Source of the DNA: Sphingomonas sanguinis NBRC 13937
Lineage (GTDB): Bacteria; Pseudomonadota; Alphaproteobacteria; Sphingomonadales; Sphingomonadaceae
Assembly (NCBI RefSeq): GCF_001591005.1
Contig: NZ_BCTY01000032.1
Span: 1-43,138 of the forward strand
Length of the DNA stretch: 43,138 nucleotides
Direction: 5' to 3'
This document shows, one piece after another, positions 25,483 to 37,506 of the stretch (position 1 is the first letter of the stretch; the number at the start of each line of letters is the position of its first letter). The notes beneath the pieces were generated by a model. The model was not told where the DNA came from. It did no database searches and saw only the letters and a list, made by a program, of their open reading frames with translations. A program made the translations under genes and the position numbers.

Positions 25483-26292
25483 CTATTTGTGGATGGTGAA
25501 GGTCACGGGCACCAGCACCTCGGGCTGGATGACCTGATCTCCCTTCATCACCGGGCGGATGCGGAAATTGGGATACAGCCCCAATGCCGCTGGGCCGAAG
25601 CCCCGCCCTCTGGGCCGCTCCGCTGCGATCGAACAGCTTTTAGGGCGGCCGGGTTCGGGCACGACACAGAGCAGCACCGCCACCCCGCTCACCCCGCCGA
25701 ACCGGGCCATCTTCGGAAAGGCTTCGTCGATCAGGGACTGAGGCGGCTTTTCGATCCATTCGGCCAGCGCGAAACGTAACCGTCCTGCCCCGGGTCCATC
25801 ACCATCGCCGCGTCCGTTACCGGTGCCGCGCCCTTCGCCGCCAGTTCCCTGACCACTGGCGATCCCTGTCCCCCGACTATCGGACGCTGCCACACCGATG
25901 CGCAGCGGCAGCTCCGCGCTGATATCCGACGCCGGAGCCAGGCGATCGACCGGATCGAAATGCGCCGGTGTCGATGCGGCGGGGGCGGCCTGTTCGGCCA
26001 AGGGCGCCCGCGCGGGACGGGGCGACCCGCCAGCGGCGGTCGGGCGAACGACTTGGCTTTCCCGCTTGACCGGCTCAGGCCTGGTGGCCGGTGGTGGAAC
26101 GGGGATGGGTGGCGGATCGGGCAAGCGCGGCACGTCGAACACGGCGAGCGCATCGGACTCCGGTGCCGCGATGGACAACGGTCGGGGTCCCCACAGGAGC
26201 AGCGCCAACAAGGCGGCGTGCACCGCCGTGGTGGCGACAGCAGCCGTCCGCCGCTTCCCCCTGTCCTCCCGGAACGAAAAGCCGCCCTGCAT
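25483..26292 (-). CDS. TonB-like energy transducer protein
   Basis: A protein of 269 aa with TonB architecture: one N-terminal membrane segment (AAVATTAVHAALLALLLWG, about residues 17-35), a Pro-rich periplasmic stretch (residues ~54-75, with PDPPPIPVPPP), a Gly-rich low-complexity spacer (about 140-170, GTGGEGRGTGNGRGDGDGPG), and a C-terminal domain of ~95 residues that ends in a beta strand (VLVPVTFTIHK). Such proteins pass proton-motive force to outer-membrane receptors. No exbB or exbD is adjacent. It lies 45 bases downstream of the DUF885 gene. The TonB fold of the C-terminal domain is judged from pattern and is not certain. Confidence 0.72.
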   Translation of the reverse strand: MQGGFSFREDRGKRRTAAVATTAVHAALLALLLWGPRPLSIAAPESDALAVFDVPRLPDPPPIPVPPPATRPEPVKRESQVVRPTAAGGSPRPARAPLAEQAAPAASTPAHFDPVDRLAPASDISAELPLRIGVAASDSRGTGIASGQGTGGEGRGTGNGRGDGDGPGAGRLRFALAEWIEKPPQSLIDEAFPKMARFGGVSGVAVLLCVVPEPGRPKSCSIAAERPRGRGFGPAALGLYPNFRIRPVMKGDQVIQPEVLVPVTFTIHK

Positions 26293-26337
26293 CGCGATGT
26301 TCTCCCATCAGGAAGATCACCGCGATGCCCCGTCCGG

Positions 26338-28143
26338 TCAAGCCTTGGCCCACTCCTCCCCGATCCGGCGCAGCACGTCGAGCGGTACGCGGCCATGGCG
26401 CAGCACGGCGGTGTGGAATGCCTTCAGGTCGAACGCCGCGCCCTTCTGTTTCTTTGCCAGATCCCGGATGTCGACGAACACCGAATGGCCCAGCTTGTAG
26501 CTCGCCGCCTGGCCCGGATTGACACAGTAGCGCTCGACCTCGCGGGTGGCGAAGCCCTCCGCCTCGCCCTCGGCCTCGACGAAGTGACGGATCGCCTGTT
26601 CGCGCGTCCAGCGCAGGTGATGAAGGCCGGTGTCGACCACGCAGCGATTGGCGCGGAACAGCAGGAACTTGAGGTATCCCAGCTGCCCCAGCGGATCGTC
26701 GTCATACATGCCGATCTCGTCCGCCAGCTGCTCGGCATAGAGCGCCCAGCCCTCGCCATAGCCCGAAAAGCCGTTGATCTTGCGGATCAGCGGCAGTCGC
26801 GTGTTGGACAGCGCCAGACCGCCCTCCATCTGATGGCCCGGCAGGCCTTCGTGATAGACGGTCGTCGCCAGGCAGAATTTGGGCCAGTCGGCGCTGTCCT
26901 TCAGGTTGAAATAGACCAGGCCGGGGCGCGAGCCGTCGATCGCGGGCCCCTGCGCAAAAGCCGCCGCCGCGCCCGCCTCGGTCTGGGGCGGCACGCGGCG
27001 CACCTCGAAGCCGTAAGGCGGTATCCGCTCGAACACCTGCGGCAGGCGGGTGCGGATCGCGTCGAGCCGGGCGTTACAATAGGCGATGGCCGCGCGCTTA
27101 CCCTCATCGGTATTGGGGTAAAGCTGGTCGGGGTTCTTGTAGAGCGCGGCCATGCGCTGGCCGACCGTCCCCTTGGTGAAACCCTGCTTCTTGAGCAGCG
27201 TATCGAGCCGGGCGGACAGCATCGCCGCCTGCTCGCGGCCGAAGCGGTGCACCTCGTCGGGCGAGAAGCTGGTCGTCGTATTGGCCTTGAGCGCCACCGG
27301 ATAATAAGCCGCGCCCTCGCGCAGCTTCCACACGCCCGCGTCATGTGTCGCCTTGGCCCGCAGCGTCTTGGCATAGGCGATCTGGCGGTCGAGCGCGGGC
27401 AGGATTTCGGCGTCGTAGATTTGGGTCGCCTGCTGCGCATAACGGTCGCCCAGCCCCTTGTCCGTGGCGCGACGGGCCAGCGACTGAACGACCAGCGCGT
27501 CGGACGCGGGCTGGCGGCTCTTGGCCATCTGCTCCAGCGCGAGGTCGAGGATGAAGTCGGGCGGCACCACGCCCTGCCCCGCATCATGGCGCATCCGCTC
27601 GGTCTGCGCGTCCATCTGCGAGGCAAAGGCGCGCAGCCGCATCAGATAGGCGTCGGCGTCGCCCGCGCTCGTGATCTTGTGCTTGGTGTCGAGGAAGTCC
27701 GGAACCGACTGGTACGCGCCGGAGAGCTGCGACACGACATAGGGGCTGGGGCCATAGGAACTGCCGCCAAAGTCGAACGCCTGCACGGCTTGGGCCGAAC
27801 GGCGGGTGTAGAGCACCGACTCCAGGTCGATCCGCTCTTCGGGCGACAGGCTGGCGGGGTCGATCGCCTCCAACCGGGTCAGGTCGGCCCGGGTCGCGGC
27901 CTTCGCCGCCGCGATTCCGGCGGGCGACTGGTCGGAGAGCTTACTGCGTAGATCGGCATTGGCGCCGGTGTCGAGGCCCAGGTTGGTCGCGGCTTCCGGG
28001 CTGCGGCGAAGCTGCTCCTGGACCAGCGTGTCGAACAACGCGGTCAGTTGGCGGGAGGGCGTGTTCTGGGCCACGACACCCTCGCTACCCGCCGCCACGG
28101 CCAAGGCCGCCGAGCCTCCCAGGAAATGCCGCCGATCGATCAT
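26338..28143 (-). CDS. DUF885 domain-containing secreted protein
   Basis: A 601-aa protein of the DUF885 family, thought to be metallopeptidase- or hydrolase-like. The N-terminus MIDRRHFLGGSAALAVAAG carries a twin-arginine-type signal (RRHFLGG) and a cleavage region near ...GVVAQ, so it is probably exported folded. The family's metal motif YHEGLPGHQMEG lies near residues 430-440. A C-terminal block (DLGYLKF-like, then RANRCVVDTGLHHLRWT) is typical of the family. It lies upstream of the TonB-like gene on the same strand. The substrate is unknown. Confidence 0.9.
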   Translation of the reverse strand: MIDRRHFLGGSAALAVAAGSEGVVAQNTPSRQLTALFDTLVQEQLRRSPEAATNLGLDTGANADLRSKLSDQSPAGIAAAKAATRADLTRLEAIDPASLSPEERIDLESVLYTRRSAQAVQAFDFGGSSYGPSPYVVSQLSGAYQSVPDFLDTKHKITSAGDADAYLMRLRAFASQMDAQTERMRHDAGQGVVPPDFILDLALEQMAKSRQPASDALVVQSLARRATDKGLGDRYAQQATQIYDAEILPALDRQIAYAKTLRAKATHDAGVWKLREGAAYYPVALKANTTTSFSPDEVHRFGREQAAMLSARLDTLLKKQGFTKGTVGQRMAALYKNPDQLYPNTDEGKRAAIAYCNARLDAIRTRLPQVFERIPPYGFEVRRVPPQTEAGAAAAFAQGPAIDGSRPGLVYFNLKDSADWPKFCLATTVYHEGLPGHQMEGGLALSNTRLPLIRKINGFSGYGEGWALYAEQLADEIGMYDDDPLGQLGYLKFLLFRANRCVVDTGLHHLRWTREQAIRHFVEAEGEAEGFATREVERYCVNPGQAASYKLGHSVFVDIRDLAKKQKGAAFDLKAFHTAVLRHGRVPLDVLRRIGEEWAKA

Positions 28144-28227
28144 GCCCGTCCCCTTTGTGGTTGTCCGGCGCAGCGTAACGGAATTGGACCGGAATTGAAC
28201 CGGTTATCTGGCAATGGGCGGCATAAG

Positions 28228-28262
28228 AAAAAGGGCGGCGCGCCCCATGACGCACCGCCCTT
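28228..28262 (-). terminator. Rho-independent terminator of the M16 operon
   Basis: Read on the minus strand, AAGGGCGG and CCGCCCTT enclose a 16-base, partly paired loop and are followed by a T-run (AAAAA at 28228-28232 on the plus strand). It lies about 20 bases beyond the stop of the 99-residue protein gene. Confidence 0.85.
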
Positions 28263-28283
28263 CCCCCATCTCAAGCGCGTAGA

Positions 28284-28583
28284 TTACCCCGCGCGCGTCC
28301 CCGACAGCGGGAAGCTGCCAAACGCGCCCGCGCCGACCGAACCGGTTAGCGTGTCGCCATCGGCGGTCGCTTCGCAGTCCAGCGTCATCGGCATCGGCGA
28401 GGAGATGGACATCTTCCAGCGGATCGTGTTGCCGGACACGTCGCCTTCGATATCCATCGCGCCCATCTGGCCGCCGCCCGAACCGGTGAAGCGGTCGCCC
28501 TCGGTCGTGACGGTCAGCGTCATCTCCTGGTCGCCCAGCGGCGACTTGACGATGCAGTTCCAGGTCCCGTCAATATCGGCCAT
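28284..28583 (-). CDS. Small hypothetical protein (99 aa) downstream of M16 peptidase
   Basis: The function is unknown. I chose ATG 28583 (MADIDGTWNCIV), preceded by GGGAGA; a GTG two codons upstream is possible. The sequence is beta-rich, with repeated short strands: DGTWNCIVKSPLG, EMTLTVTTEGDRFTG, GGGQMGAMDIEGDVSGNTIRWKM, TLDCEATADGDTLTG. It resembles a small beta-barrel (lipocalin/avidin-like) fold without a signal peptide. It starts 12 bases after the M16 stop, so it is co-transcribed with the peptidase. Confidence 0.8.
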   Translation of the reverse strand: MADIDGTWNCIVKSPLGDQEMTLTVTTEGDRFTGSGGGQMGAMDIEGDVSGNTIRWKMSISSPMPMTLDCEATADGDTLTGSVGAGAFGSFPLSGTRAG

Positions 28584-28595
28584 TTTCACTCTCCC

Positions 28596-31442
28596 TTATT
28601 GCGCTGCCGGAGCGGCGACGACCGCCGAGGGTTCGATCACCTCGACGGGCAGGCCCAGCGTGTCGAGCTGCGGCTTGACCGTCTTGGCATCGCCGACCAC
28701 CACCCAGACGAAGCTCTTGGGGTTCAACGCCGCCTGGATCGACTTGTTCAGCTCCGGCAGGGTCATCGCCTGATAACGCTGGGTGATCGTCGCATAGTAA
28801 TTGTCCGGGCGACGATACAGGTCGTTGGCCTGCATCGCCGACAGCACCGCGCCCGAGGTCTCGAAATTGCCCGACAGCGAGCGGATCGCACCGGTGATCG
28901 CACGGTCGAATTCAACCTGGTCCATCGGCTTGGTCGTCAGGAATTCGGCCACGTCGGTGCGCAGCGCGTCAATCGACGGGCCGGTCTTGTCCGCCTGGAC
29001 CGGGGCGGACATGATATAGGGCGCGGCGAATTCCGACGTCTGGAAGCCGCCCCGCACACCGTAGGACCAGTGCTTGTTCTCACGGATATCGGTGTTGATC
29101 CGGCTGAGGAAGCTGCCGCCCAGCGCGTCGTTGGCGGTGTTCTGGACCAGCAGGTTGTCGGTGCCCTTCAGCGCCGTCGGCGCGCCCGCCAAGATGATCG
29201 ACTGCGGGCTGTCGGGACGGTTCACCAGCACGATCTTGGGTGCCGAGGGCTGGCCCGCGGCGAAGTTCTTCACGCCCGCCGCGCCGGTGCCGCGCCAGTC
29301 GCCGAACACGAGGTCGAGCGCGGCCTTCACCTCGGCCAGCGGACGGTCCGACGTGACGAAGATCTTCGCCTTGTCGGGACGCAGCCAGGCCTGCTGGAAC
29401 GCGACCAGCTGCTCGCGGGTCATCGCCGCCACGGCGGCAGGATCGCCCGCCCCTTGCGCCTTGGCATAGGGGCTGGTCGGCCCATAGACGAGCGGCGGCA
29501 GGACGCGGCCGGCCAGCCCCTGCGGACTGGTGAGTTCCTGCTTGATGCCCGCCAGCGTCTGCGCCTTCACCCGCGCCAGTTCGGGATCGGGGAAGGCCGG
29601 ATTGCGGACGATATCGGCATAGAGGTCCAGCGCGGGCACCAGATTGGCGCTCGGCACGTCCAGCCCGACGACGGTGCGGTCGTTCGACGCGCTCGACCCG
29701 ATCGTCGCGCCCAGCCGCTCCTGCTCCTCGGCGATCGCGATGGTGTTGCGGTGGGTCGTGCCCTCATCGAGCATCGACTGCACCATGCGCTGCGTGCCCA
29801 GCTTGCCCGGCACGTCGGCGGCGATCCCGGCGTCGAAGGACATGGCGATCTGCGTCACCGGCACCGCGGTGCGCTGCGCGTAGATCAGCTCGATCCCGTT
29901 CGCCAGGCGGCTGCGCTCGACCGCCGGGAAGCTCAGCGGCTTGACCTGTCCGACATCGGGCAAGGCCCCGCGCGTGCCCTTGGCGGGCTGGTCGGGGGCG
30001 GCGGGAACATCGGCGCGCGGCGGCACCTTGGCTTCCTCATACGCATCGCGCGCGCCCGGCACGACGGTCAGCGTATAGGCCGGACGCGACAGCCACTTGT
30101 TCGCCGCCGCCTTGACGGTCGCGGGCGTCTGCGCCGCGATTCCTTCCAGCTGCTTCTTATATTTGCCCGGATCGTTCGAGTAGAGCGCGCCTTCCGCCAG
30201 CGCGACCGCCTTGCCGCCAAAGCCGCCGACCGATTCCAGCCCCTGGACACGACCCGACACGAAGCGGGTCACGGCGCGCTGCACCTCATCGGCGGTCGGG
30301 CCGTTCTTCAGGAAATCGGCGAGGATTTCCTGCATCCGCTTGTCGACCTGCGCAGGATCAACGCCAGGGCGCACGATCGCGGTCATGTTGAACATGCCGA
30401 CCTGCGAGAAGGGACGGTCGCCCGCCGAGACCTGAACCGCCAGCTTCTCCTGCTTGACCAGGATATTGTCGAGCCGCGACGAGGCGAGCCCGCCCAGGAT
30501 TGAACCCGCCACGACCAACGACGCCGTCTCGGGATCGTTCAGCCCGGGCACTGCCCAGTTGCGGCTGATCATGACCGCCGCCACGCGGTCCTTCATCACT
30601 TCGTTGACGGGCGCGGGCAGCGTCGGAATGGTGACCGTCGGCAGCACGCTCTTGGGCCCCGGCTTGATCGCGCCGAAATATTTCTCGACGAGCGGCTTGG
30701 CGGTGGCGACGTCGATATCGCCCGCCAGCACCAGCACGGCGTTGTTCGGGCCATAATGACTCCGGAACCAGTCCTTCACCGTGTCGAGCGAGGCGGCGTC
30801 CAGATCGGCCATCGAACCGATCGTGGTGTGGCCATAGGGATGGTCGGCGGGGAACAGCCCCTGGGTGATCTTATACTGGGTCAGGCCATAAGGCTGGTTA
30901 TCGCCCTGGCGCTTCTCGTTCTGGACGACGCCGCGCTGCTCGTCGAGCACCCCTTGCGTCACCGCGCCGAGCAAATAGCCCATGCGGTCCGATTCCAAGA
31001 ACAGCGCGCGGTCGAGCGCGGCGGTCGGCACCGTCTCGAAATAATTGGTCCGATCGAAATAGGTGGTGCCGTTATAGTCGGTGGCACCGACCGACTTGAG
31101 CGGCGCGAAGAAGTCGCCCGGCGCGTTTTCCGAGCCGTTGAACATCAGATGCTCGAACAGATGCGCAAAGCCCGTCTTGCCCTTGGGCTCATGCTTCGAT
31201 CCGACATCGTACCAGACGCTGACCGCGACGACGGGGGCCTTGCGGTCGGTATGGACGACGACGCGCAGCCCGTTCTTCAGGGTGAAGGTCTGATAGGGGA
31301 TGTCGACCGCCTTCACGAGGGTCGAGACGGGCGCGGGCTTCGCCGTCGCGGCGGCGTTGGTGGCCTGGGCCAGCACGGCCTGCCCCGGCACGACGAACGC
31401 AAGGGCGGCGGCGCCGGTCAGCGCCACGGACTTGATACGCAT
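28596..31442 (-). CDS. M16 family zinc metallopeptidase (periplasmic, two-half type)
   Basis: A pitrilysin-family (M16) protease of 948 aa. I chose Met 31442 (MRIKSVALTGAAALAFVVPG), which gives a clean signal peptide ending at AVLAQ; the frame continues to 31481. The zinc motif is the inverted HXXEH at H94-E97-H98 (AHLFEHLMFNG), with the third ligand Glu at 176 (VQNEKRQ). Two M16 halves follow: the catalytic N-terminal half and an inactive C-terminal half, starting near residue 510 (ERSRLANGIELIYA), that lacks HXXEH. Such proteins degrade peptides in the periplasm. It is divergent from clpB and leads an operon with the 99-aa gene. Confidence 0.94.
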   Translation of the reverse strand: MRIKSVALTGAAALAFVVPGQAVLAQATNAAATAKPAPVSTLVKAVDIPYQTFTLKNGLRVVVHTDRKAPVVAVSVWYDVGSKHEPKGKTGFAHLFEHLMFNGSENAPGDFFAPLKSVGATDYNGTTYFDRTNYFETVPTAALDRALFLESDRMGYLLGAVTQGVLDEQRGVVQNEKRQGDNQPYGLTQYKITQGLFPADHPYGHTTIGSMADLDAASLDTVKDWFRSHYGPNNAVLVLAGDIDVATAKPLVEKYFGAIKPGPKSVLPTVTIPTLPAPVNEVMKDRVAAVMISRNWAVPGLNDPETASLVVAGSILGGLASSRLDNILVKQEKLAVQVSAGDRPFSQVGMFNMTAIVRPGVDPAQVDKRMQEILADFLKNGPTADEVQRAVTRFVSGRVQGLESVGGFGGKAVALAEGALYSNDPGKYKKQLEGIAAQTPATVKAAANKWLSRPAYTLTVVPGARDAYEEAKVPPRADVPAAPDQPAKGTRGALPDVGQVKPLSFPAVERSRLANGIELIYAQRTAVPVTQIAMSFDAGIAADVPGKLGTQRMVQSMLDEGTTHRNTIAIAEEQERLGATIGSSASNDRTVVGLDVPSANLVPALDLYADIVRNPAFPDPELARVKAQTLAGIKQELTSPQGLAGRVLPPLVYGPTSPYAKAQGAGDPAAVAAMTREQLVAFQQAWLRPDKAKIFVTSDRPLAEVKAALDLVFGDWRGTGAAGVKNFAAGQPSAPKIVLVNRPDSPQSIILAGAPTALKGTDNLLVQNTANDALGGSFLSRINTDIRENKHWSYGVRGGFQTSEFAAPYIMSAPVQADKTGPSIDALRTDVAEFLTTKPMDQVEFDRAITGAIRSLSGNFETSGAVLSAMQANDLYRRPDNYYATITQRYQAMTLPELNKSIQAALNPKSFVWVVVGDAKTVKPQLDTLGLPVEVIEPSAVVAAPAAQ

Positions 31443-31602
31443 ATCTGTTGAGTCTCCCCACTCGGTGTATGGCCCGAGCATAGCGGGCGCGCGGCGGACC
31501 GCAATCCCGGTCCGACGAACGGAATTCGCAAGCTTTTCATGGACACCCTTTCGTTATCGAAACGGCCGTCCCATGTTGCGGCTAGTGAAATTGCGCCAAC
31601 CC

Positions 31603-31630
31603 CTTGTGTTGCCAAATTGCAACACCATCT
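31603..31630 (+). promoter_or_regulatory. Candidate heat-shock (RpoH) promoter with embedded inverted repeat upstream of clpB
   Basis: CTTGTG at 31603-31608 resembles the -35 CTTGAA, and ACCATCT at 31624-31630 resembles the -10 CCCATNT of alphaproteobacterial sigma-32, with a 15-base gap. Between them GTGTTGC (31606-31612) and GCAACAC (31619-31625) form a perfect inverted repeat spaced by 6 bases. The start codon is 26 bases beyond the -10. It is not the CIRCE sequence. Confidence 0.4.
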
Positions 31631-31656
31631 GACCTGGAAAGCGACAGGAACCCCAG

Positions 31657-34235
<2,579 letters not shown>

Positions 34236-34236
<1 letters not shown>

Positions 34237-34272
34237 AAAAAGGGGAGCGAAGGCCCACGGCCCTCGCTCCCC
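34236..34272 (-). terminator. Rho-independent terminator of the Oar-like receptor gene (possibly bidirectional)
   Basis: GGGGAGCGA (34242-34250) and TCGCTCCCC (34264-34272), with an inner GGCC/GGCC pairing around CAC, form a long stem. On the minus strand it is followed by six T (AAAAAA at 34236-34241 on the plus strand). It sits in the gap between convergent clpB and the receptor gene. Confidence 0.85.
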
Positions 34273-34310
34273 TCTCCCCCGCCCCCCAAGGCGGACGACG
34301 ACCCGTTCGA

Positions 34311-37300
34311 TCAGAACAGGATGTCGAAGCCCAGCCGCACCGAGCGCGGCGTCAGATAGCCCAGCGGCGTGCCGTACAGCGGATCGGGCGTGTACTGGTT
34401 GCCCGCCTTCTGGTTTTCGTGCTGCACGTAACGCTGCGTGATCGGCTGCGAGTTGAAGATGTTGAACGCATCCGCCCGCACCACGAAGCGGTTGAAGCCT
34501 AGCGACTGGGGCAGGACGTAGCGGAACGACAGGTCGATCTGCTTCACCCAGTCCGTCCTCAGGCCGGTGCCGCGCGGCGAGGGCTGCGTCGCGGTATAGT
34601 TGCCCGCCGCGTTCAGCGGCCCATAGGCGCAGTAGAAGCTCGACGCACCGTAACCCGCCGCATTGGCATCGGTCGGGTGATAGCCCATGCAGCTCAGCCG
34701 CTGCGGCGACTGGACCAGCACATTGGTGCCGAACGACAGATTGTCGGTGACGTGATAGCTGCCAAAGGTCTTGAACACGAAGGTTCGGTCATTGGGCAGC
34801 AGGCCGGTCGAATAATCGGTCAGCCCCAGATAGTCGTAATCCTGCGTCGAGCCGGCATCAGACTGCGCACCGTTACCGGCGTCAGACTTCACCGTGCCCT
34901 CGTAATTGCCATAGGAGCGCGCCACGGTGATCGAGCCCTGGAGCGACCAGATGCCGTCATCCGCCCGCTTCCAGTCGAACACCAGCGAACTGTACTGCCG
35001 CTTCGGATTGGGGAAGGCCAGGCCGGTCAGTGTCACCGTCTTGGTCGGGTCGACCCAGTCGCGCACCGTCTGCGACGACCGGCCCGGGTTCCAGATATAA
35101 TAGGCGCTGTTGTTCTGGTAAAAATCGCACTGGCTGGCCGAGGCATTGGCACCGCCGTTGCAATAGTAATTCGCCAGGAATGGCGCGAAGTCGGTATCTT
35201 CCGACACACGGCCCAGGTTGCGATAGGTGCCGGTCAGGCCGACCGAAAACAGCTCGCTCACCCGGAACCGTGCCCCCAGGACGAATTCGTCCTCATAGGT
35301 CGGCTTGGCCCCGACCGCCATCTTGGCCGCCGCCGGGTCCTGCACGCCCGCTCCGAAGATCAGGCAGGTGCCTTGGCCGTTGACCGGATTGCCCGGTGCC
35401 GCCGAGATGTTCGTCGGGCAGTTGGACGAATAGCCCGAGCCACCCAGCGTCGTCAGTGCCGGCCCCAGGTTGAGCAGCGGCAAGCCGGTCTGCACATCGA
35501 CCGGGAAATTCGCCGCCGTATAACCGGTGGGATAGGCGAAATACTCGCGGAAATAGAGGTCGCGGCCACGGAAGCCGAGATTCATCGCGGGCGGGATGAA
35601 ATAGCGGCCATAGCTGCCGATAAAGCGGAACCGCGAGTCGCCGCCCGGCGTCCAGCTGAACCCGACACGCGCCGCGATATTGTCCTTCAGCGACAGATAA
35701 CGCTGGCCCGAAAGGTTGGACTGCTGGAACTCGTCGTCGCGCACGCCCAGGTTGATGGTCAGGCCGCGCGCGGGCTCCCAGCTATCCTGCACATAATAAG
35801 CGCGGTCATTGCCCGAAACGAACCCGCCCAGCCGCTCGTACATCAGCCGCACGCCGATATCGCGATAGTCATACTGGATCGGCAGGCCGCCGTTCAGCGT
35901 GGTGATCTTCGTCTCGCTGACATCCTCATTGTCCAGGCCGAAGCGGACATGGTGACGCCCGAGGATCTCGAAACGCAGGTCTCCGTCGATCCGCCAGAAC
36001 TTGCGCTGCGTATCGTTGATCGCATTGCCGCTATAAGGCTGGGCCGAGATGGTCTTGGCCAGGCCGCCGGTCGTCGCGGTACGGCGGTCGATGACATAAT
36101 AGGACGAGGTGTCGAGCGGCATCGAGTCGTTCGAGTCGCGATTGATGCCGTAGGCACCCGAAATCTGGAAGAAATCGGTAATGCTGCCGGTATAGCGCCC
36201 CACCCAGTTGAAGCCGCCCTGCTTGTACTTCTGGCTGCCGGTGTAGACGCCGGGCGTGCCACCGGTGAAACTGGCGTTGGGCGTGAAGGTATAGTTATCG
36301 GTGCGCGTCGTCTGGCGCGTGTCGAACATCGTGAATTCGAGATGCTGGGTCGGCGTCGCATAGATATCCAGCTTGCCGCCGTAGAACGGATCGGTGCTGA
36401 TCGACCGGAAATAGTTGTTGGAGATGGGCGACGCGCCTTTGCCCACAATGTCGTTGGCCTGGTACAGACCATAGAGGAAGATATGATCCTTGATGATCGG
36501 GCCACCGGCTTCGATGCTCAGCGCCTGGGTGGCGGTATGCGCCAGGCGACCGATGTTCGACGGGTTGGTCGGCGTTCCGATATTCGGGCTGCTCGATTGC
36601 AGTCCGGTCTCGTCGAAATTGCCGTGGATCGCCATCATCGGGGTGTTGGAGCCCGATTTGGTCGTGGCGTTGATGACGCCACCCGTCGCCCGTCCGAACT
36701 CGGCCGCATAGCCAGCGGTCTGAACGTCGACCGTCTGATAGAAGTCGAACGGCACTCGCGCCGACCCGACATAGGTGTCCGGGTTGGTGATGTTCAGGCC
36801 GTTGATATAATAGGCATTCTCGGCCACCGACGAGCCGCCGAGCGACGGCACGTTGCCAAAGCCCGGAGCGCCCTGCACCGCGCCCGGCGCCAACAAGGTC
36901 AGCGCGGTGACCGAACGCGCGATCGGTAGCTGCGCCGCCGTCGCCACCACGTCCAGGTTCAGGCCGGTCGTGGTCTTGGTGAAATCCTGGCGGATGCGCT
37001 GACCGGTGACGATGACTTCGTTGGCGGGCGCGTCCTTGGCCGTCACGGTCACCGTGATGCGGCTTTCCTGTGCGGGTGCGATCTGGATCGTGTCGCTCTG
37101 CGTGCGATAGGCGTCGCCCTCGGCCGTGAGCTGATACTGACCCGGGGTCAGGCCGACCGCGGAAAAACCGCCGGTCGCCGATGTCGTGTAGGTCCGCGAC
37201 TGGTTCTGCGCCAGCGAGCGCAGCGTCACCTTGACCCCTGCCACAGGCTTGTTGCCCGCATCCACCACCGTGCCGGTGATCGCACCGGTGGTATAGTCCT

Positions 37301-37415
37301 GCGCCGCCGCCGGTGCGGACAGCGCCACCATGCCGACCCCAGCCCCCAGCATCGCCAAAGCATACGCCGCCGTTCCCCCGCGCAGCGTGCTGCGCAAGAA
37401 GCTACCATTTCTCAT
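34311..37415 (-). CDS. TonB-dependent receptor, Oar-like, with N-terminal carboxypeptidase-regulatory-like domain
   Basis: An outer-membrane barrel of 1034 aa. I chose Met 37415 (MRNGSFLRSTL), which gives a signal peptide ending at APAAAQ. Residues ~42-112 form a carboxypeptidase-regulatory-like beta sandwich (GAITGTVVDAGNKPVAGVKV, GGFSAVGLTPGQYQL). The plug follows with EVIVTGQRI and AEFGRATGGVINATTKSG. The rest is the barrel, ending in the aromatic terminus VRLGFDILF used for assembly. Oar-like receptors import large or unusual substrates and can carry proteins; the ligand here is unknown. A 634-base AT-rich leader separates it from the next receptor gene. Confidence 0.9.
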   Translation of the reverse strand: MRNGSFLRSTLRGGTAAYALAMLGAGVGMVALSAPAAAQDYTTGAITGTVVDAGNKPVAGVKVTLRSLAQNQSRTYTTSATGGFSAVGLTPGQYQLTAEGDAYRTQSDTIQIAPAQESRITVTVTAKDAPANEVIVTGQRIRQDFTKTTTGLNLDVVATAAQLPIARSVTALTLLAPGAVQGAPGFGNVPSLGGSSVAENAYYINGLNITNPDTYVGSARVPFDFYQTVDVQTAGYAAEFGRATGGVINATTKSGSNTPMMAIHGNFDETGLQSSSPNIGTPTNPSNIGRLAHTATQALSIEAGGPIIKDHIFLYGLYQANDIVGKGASPISNNYFRSISTDPFYGGKLDIYATPTQHLEFTMFDTRQTTRTDNYTFTPNASFTGGTPGVYTGSQKYKQGGFNWVGRYTGSITDFFQISGAYGINRDSNDSMPLDTSSYYVIDRRTATTGGLAKTISAQPYSGNAINDTQRKFWRIDGDLRFEILGRHHVRFGLDNEDVSETKITTLNGGLPIQYDYRDIGVRLMYERLGGFVSGNDRAYYVQDSWEPARGLTINLGVRDDEFQQSNLSGQRYLSLKDNIAARVGFSWTPGGDSRFRFIGSYGRYFIPPAMNLGFRGRDLYFREYFAYPTGYTAANFPVDVQTGLPLLNLGPALTTLGGSGYSSNCPTNISAAPGNPVNGQGTCLIFGAGVQDPAAAKMAVGAKPTYEDEFVLGARFRVSELFSVGLTGTYRNLGRVSEDTDFAPFLANYYCNGGANASASQCDFYQNNSAYYIWNPGRSSQTVRDWVDPTKTVTLTGLAFPNPKRQYSSLVFDWKRADDGIWSLQGSITVARSYGNYEGTVKSDAGNGAQSDAGSTQDYDYLGLTDYSTGLLPNDRTFVFKTFGSYHVTDNLSFGTNVLVQSPQRLSCMGYHPTDANAAGYGASSFYCAYGPLNAAGNYTATQPSPRGTGLRTDWVKQIDLSFRYVLPQSLGFNRFVVRADAFNIFNSQPITQRYVQHENQKAGNQYTPDPLYGTPLGYLTPRSVRLGFDILF

Positions 37416-37506
37416 CGCGTCTAAGCCCCTCTGTCGGTCGGTGTGCCGACCGCTATTTTCCGCCCTCACGATGGAGCGGATGCAGGGGATATTTCACCAA
37501 AGTGAC

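Noticed and set aside
34677..36929. 750-codon open frame opposite the Oar-like receptor
   Set aside because: Composition is typical of an antisense shadow, with no ribosome site or domain.
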